Below, one piece after another: positions 62,826 through 64,000 of a stretch of 64,000 nucleotides of DNA. The notes beneath the pieces were generated by a model. The model saw only the letters and a program-made list of their open reading frames with translations, was not told the origin of the DNA and did not search any database. Location: assembly GCF_000403845.2 (NCBI RefSeq), contig NZ_KE159568.1, positions 1 through 64,000 of the forward strand, written 5' to 3'. This DNA is from Eubacterium sp. 14-2. GTDB taxonomy: Bacteria; Bacillota; Clostridia; Lachnospirales; Lachnospiraceae. The stretch's first letter is position 1, and each line of letters opens with the position of its first letter. Position numbers and translations under genes: made by a program.

Positions 62826-63472
62826 TATAAATCTTCTTTATATTTTTCATCTTCTGCCATTCTGTCCTCCTCGCTCATATATTTCCGGAAAACCCGCTCC
62901 AGAATATAGCTCTGAATCCAGGTATAGACAGCGGGAAGGAGAAAAATCAGAACCGGTACCATATAGAAAACCAGCCCTGTAATCACAGCCAGCACCAGCA
63001 TCAGAACTGTCATGGGCAAGTGTACAATCGTCATCAGAATGGCATTTTTCATGGACTGTCTGACTGAATTTTCAAAACGGGCCATATAGGGAAACAGCCA
63101 GGAAACCCAGGCAAACCATATGGCCATCCCCACTACGAAAAACACTGCCAGCGGCCCCAGGGGACTTCCCTCTTTTGCATAAAAATTCATAATATACAAA
63201 TCCACCCACAGCACACCTCCGATGATCAGAGCAAGTACCCAGGCAACGGTGGTCTTTTTGAAATTATCCCGAAAAGCGCTGATATAGTCCCGGAACAGAT
63301 AACCTCTGTCGTGGCGCAGCACCTTATGAGTGGTATAGTACATGGCTGTGCACGCGGTCCCTGTGGTGATTACCGGGATACAGCTTACAAAAAACAGCAA
63401 ACTCAGACAGATACAGTCTGTAAATTTGGATAAAGACCTCATAAGGCCGCTGTCCAGATTAAATAATTTCAT
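62822..63472 (-). CDS. YesL-like DUF624 membrane protein
   Basis: The 216-residue protein has five or six membrane helices and the DUF624 pattern (LMRSLSKFTDCICLSLLFFV near the start, then TACTAMYYTTHKVLRHDRGY). In Bacillus, YesL lies with rhamnogalacturonan genes, but the family role is unknown. ATG 63472 follows AAGGAGG and excludes seven upstream codons. It sits between rpmF and plsX, an insertion into the usual order. Confidence 0.88.
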   Translation of the reverse strand: MKLFNLDSGLMRSLSKFTDCICLSLLFFVSCIPVITTGTACTAMYYTTHKVLRHDRGYLFRDYISAFRDNFKKTTVAWVLALIIGGVLWVDLYIMNFYAKEGSPLGPLAVFFVVGMAIWFAWVSWLFPYMARFENSVRQSMKNAILMTIVHLPMTVLMLVLAVITGLVFYMVPVLIFLLPAVYTWIQSYILERVFRKYMSEEDRMAEDEKYKEDLY

Positions 63473-63573
63473 TGCAGATTCCTCCTTTTTCATAAAATCA
63501 TAAATCTTTCACAGTAACACGGTATTTCCTGTAAGGGAACAAAGCGGACGAGTTCACAGGGTCTTTCCTGTAG

Positions 63574-63602
63574 AAAAAAAGGCCTTTCCATCCGGAAAGG
63601 CC
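63574..63602 (-). terminator. Terminator of rpmF
   Basis: GGCCTTTCC and GGAAAGGCC form a nine-bp stem with a four-base loop, followed on the minus strand by seven T residues. It lies 11 bases after the rpmF stop. Confidence 0.9.
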
Positions 63603-63612
63603 CTGCTGAATA

Positions 63613-63792
63613 TCAGTCCTGAGGAATAATCTCTTTCTTATTATAACTTCCACAGCTCTTGCAAACTCTGTGAGGCATCATTAATTCACCGCACTTACTG
63701 CATTTTACTAAAGTCGGAGCAGTCATTTTCCAGTTTGCTCTTCTTCTGTCTCTTCTTCCTTTGGAAGATTTATTTTTGGGACATATAGACAT
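63613..63792 (-). CDS. rpmF: 50S ribosomal protein L32
   Basis: L32 is a small zinc-binding ribosomal protein. The 59-residue sequence starts MSICPKNKSSKGRRDRRR and has the four-Cys zinc site (CSKC and CKSC), so it is the zinc-dependent form. ATG 63792 follows AGGAGG. It directly follows the DUF177 gene in a conserved pair. Confidence 0.97.
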   Translation of the reverse strand: MSICPKNKSSKGRRDRRRANWKMTAPTLVKCSKCGELMMPHRVCKSCGSYNKKEIIPQD

Positions 63793-63794
63793 GG

Positions 63795-64000
63795 TCACAC
63801 CTCCTTAAATTTGTTAAAAATATCCTGGATTGCTGCCATTCTTGGATCCGGCTCTGCTTTCTGGCACTGACATTCTCTCAGATTCAGACTGGCTCCGCAT
63901 CGTTTACAGATGCCTCTGCAATCCTCTCTGCACAGAACCTTCATCGGCCAGCTCACCAAAATTTCTCCAAAAATAAGTTGATCCACATCCAGACTCGTTC
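63795..64000 (-). CDS. DUF177 protein (YceD), C-terminal part
   Basis: The open frame continues past the right edge of the window, so only the last 67 residues are visible. They include the Cys-rich segment CREDCRGICKRCGASLN that marks DUF177. In plants and bacteria the family affects 23S rRNA maturation. The gene precedes rpmF in most Firmicutes. The stop overlaps the rpmF ribosome binding site. Confidence 0.9.
   Translation of the reverse strand, partial: TSLDVDQLIFGEILVSWPMKVLCREDCRGICKRCGASLNLRECQCQKAEPDPRMAAIQDIFNKFKEV

Overview
The window is a chromosomal segment from a low-to-mid GC Gram-positive anaerobe, almost certainly a member of the Lachnospiraceae (Clostridia). The evidence is a pyruvate:ferredoxin oxidoreductase, a PPi-dependent phosphofructokinase, strong AGGAGG ribosome binding sites, AgrA/AgrC-like signalling proteins, and the rpmF-plsX-acpP-rnc-smc-ftsY-ylxM-ffh-rpsP-khpA-rimM-trmD-rplS-rbgA-rnhB-ylqG-ylqH gene order typical of Firmicutes. 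I cannot fix the genus. I see no rRNA, tRNA, CRISPR array, insertion sequence or prophage. Most genes lie on the minus strand.

Layout, left to right. Positions 1-2837: a strong leftward promoter for a gene outside the window, then a metal-regulated P1B ATPase. Positions 2995-10711 (minus): deoC with radA, a small orphan protein, and a three-gene unit made of a membrane-anchored cohesin/cadherin-like protein, a YtrA-type GntR regulator and ClpC. Positions 10907-15833: a small helical protein, a four-gene OpuC-type osmolyte ABC transporter and an M3 oligopeptidase. Positions 16130-19932: a diguanylate cyclase with an ECF-S-like membrane domain, PPi-phosphofructokinase and a ZIP metal transporter. 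Positions 20022-27817 (minus): an apparent operon of a GH31 glucosidase, a hybrid histidine kinase, a frameshifted acyltransferase, a zinc-ribbon membrane protein and an HSL-type esterase. Positions 27982-38618: aspartate kinase, a LacI/MATE chimeric pseudogene, a LytTR/GHKL two-component pair, nifJ and a c-di-GMP phosphodiesterase. Positions 39011-40651: an ABC-F protein. Positions 40721-64000 (minus): the long information-processing and secretion region, running from DUF177/rpmF at the right edge to an M42 peptidase at the left.

The right-hand 23 kb is a housekeeping block for ribosome assembly (rpsP, rimM, rplS, rbgA, rpmF), tRNA modification (trmD), protein targeting and export (ffh, ylxM, ftsY, two type I signal peptidases), RNA and chromosome maintenance (rnc, rnhB, smc) and fatty acid/phospholipid synthesis (plsX, acpP). 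Two genes that do not belong to the core, ilvA and a secreted SGNH-like hydrolase, sit between ftsY and ylxM. A terminator whose stem contains the -35 box of the ylxM promoter separates them from the SRP genes.

The accessory left half carries the more unusual signals. These are two genes broken at homopolymers (22544-22550 and 29625-29628), a regulator/transporter deletion chimera, a hairpin that buries the ZIP ribosome binding site, an ABC-F leader with competing hairpins, and a family of related hairpins sharing TCTATAG and GGTCTTTCC boxes at gene ends. I did not find a clearly new defence or mobile system. The best candidates for undescribed biology are the acyltransferase/zinc-ribbon/esterase operon, the ECF-S-like diguanylate cyclase and the membrane protein-GntR-ClpC unit.
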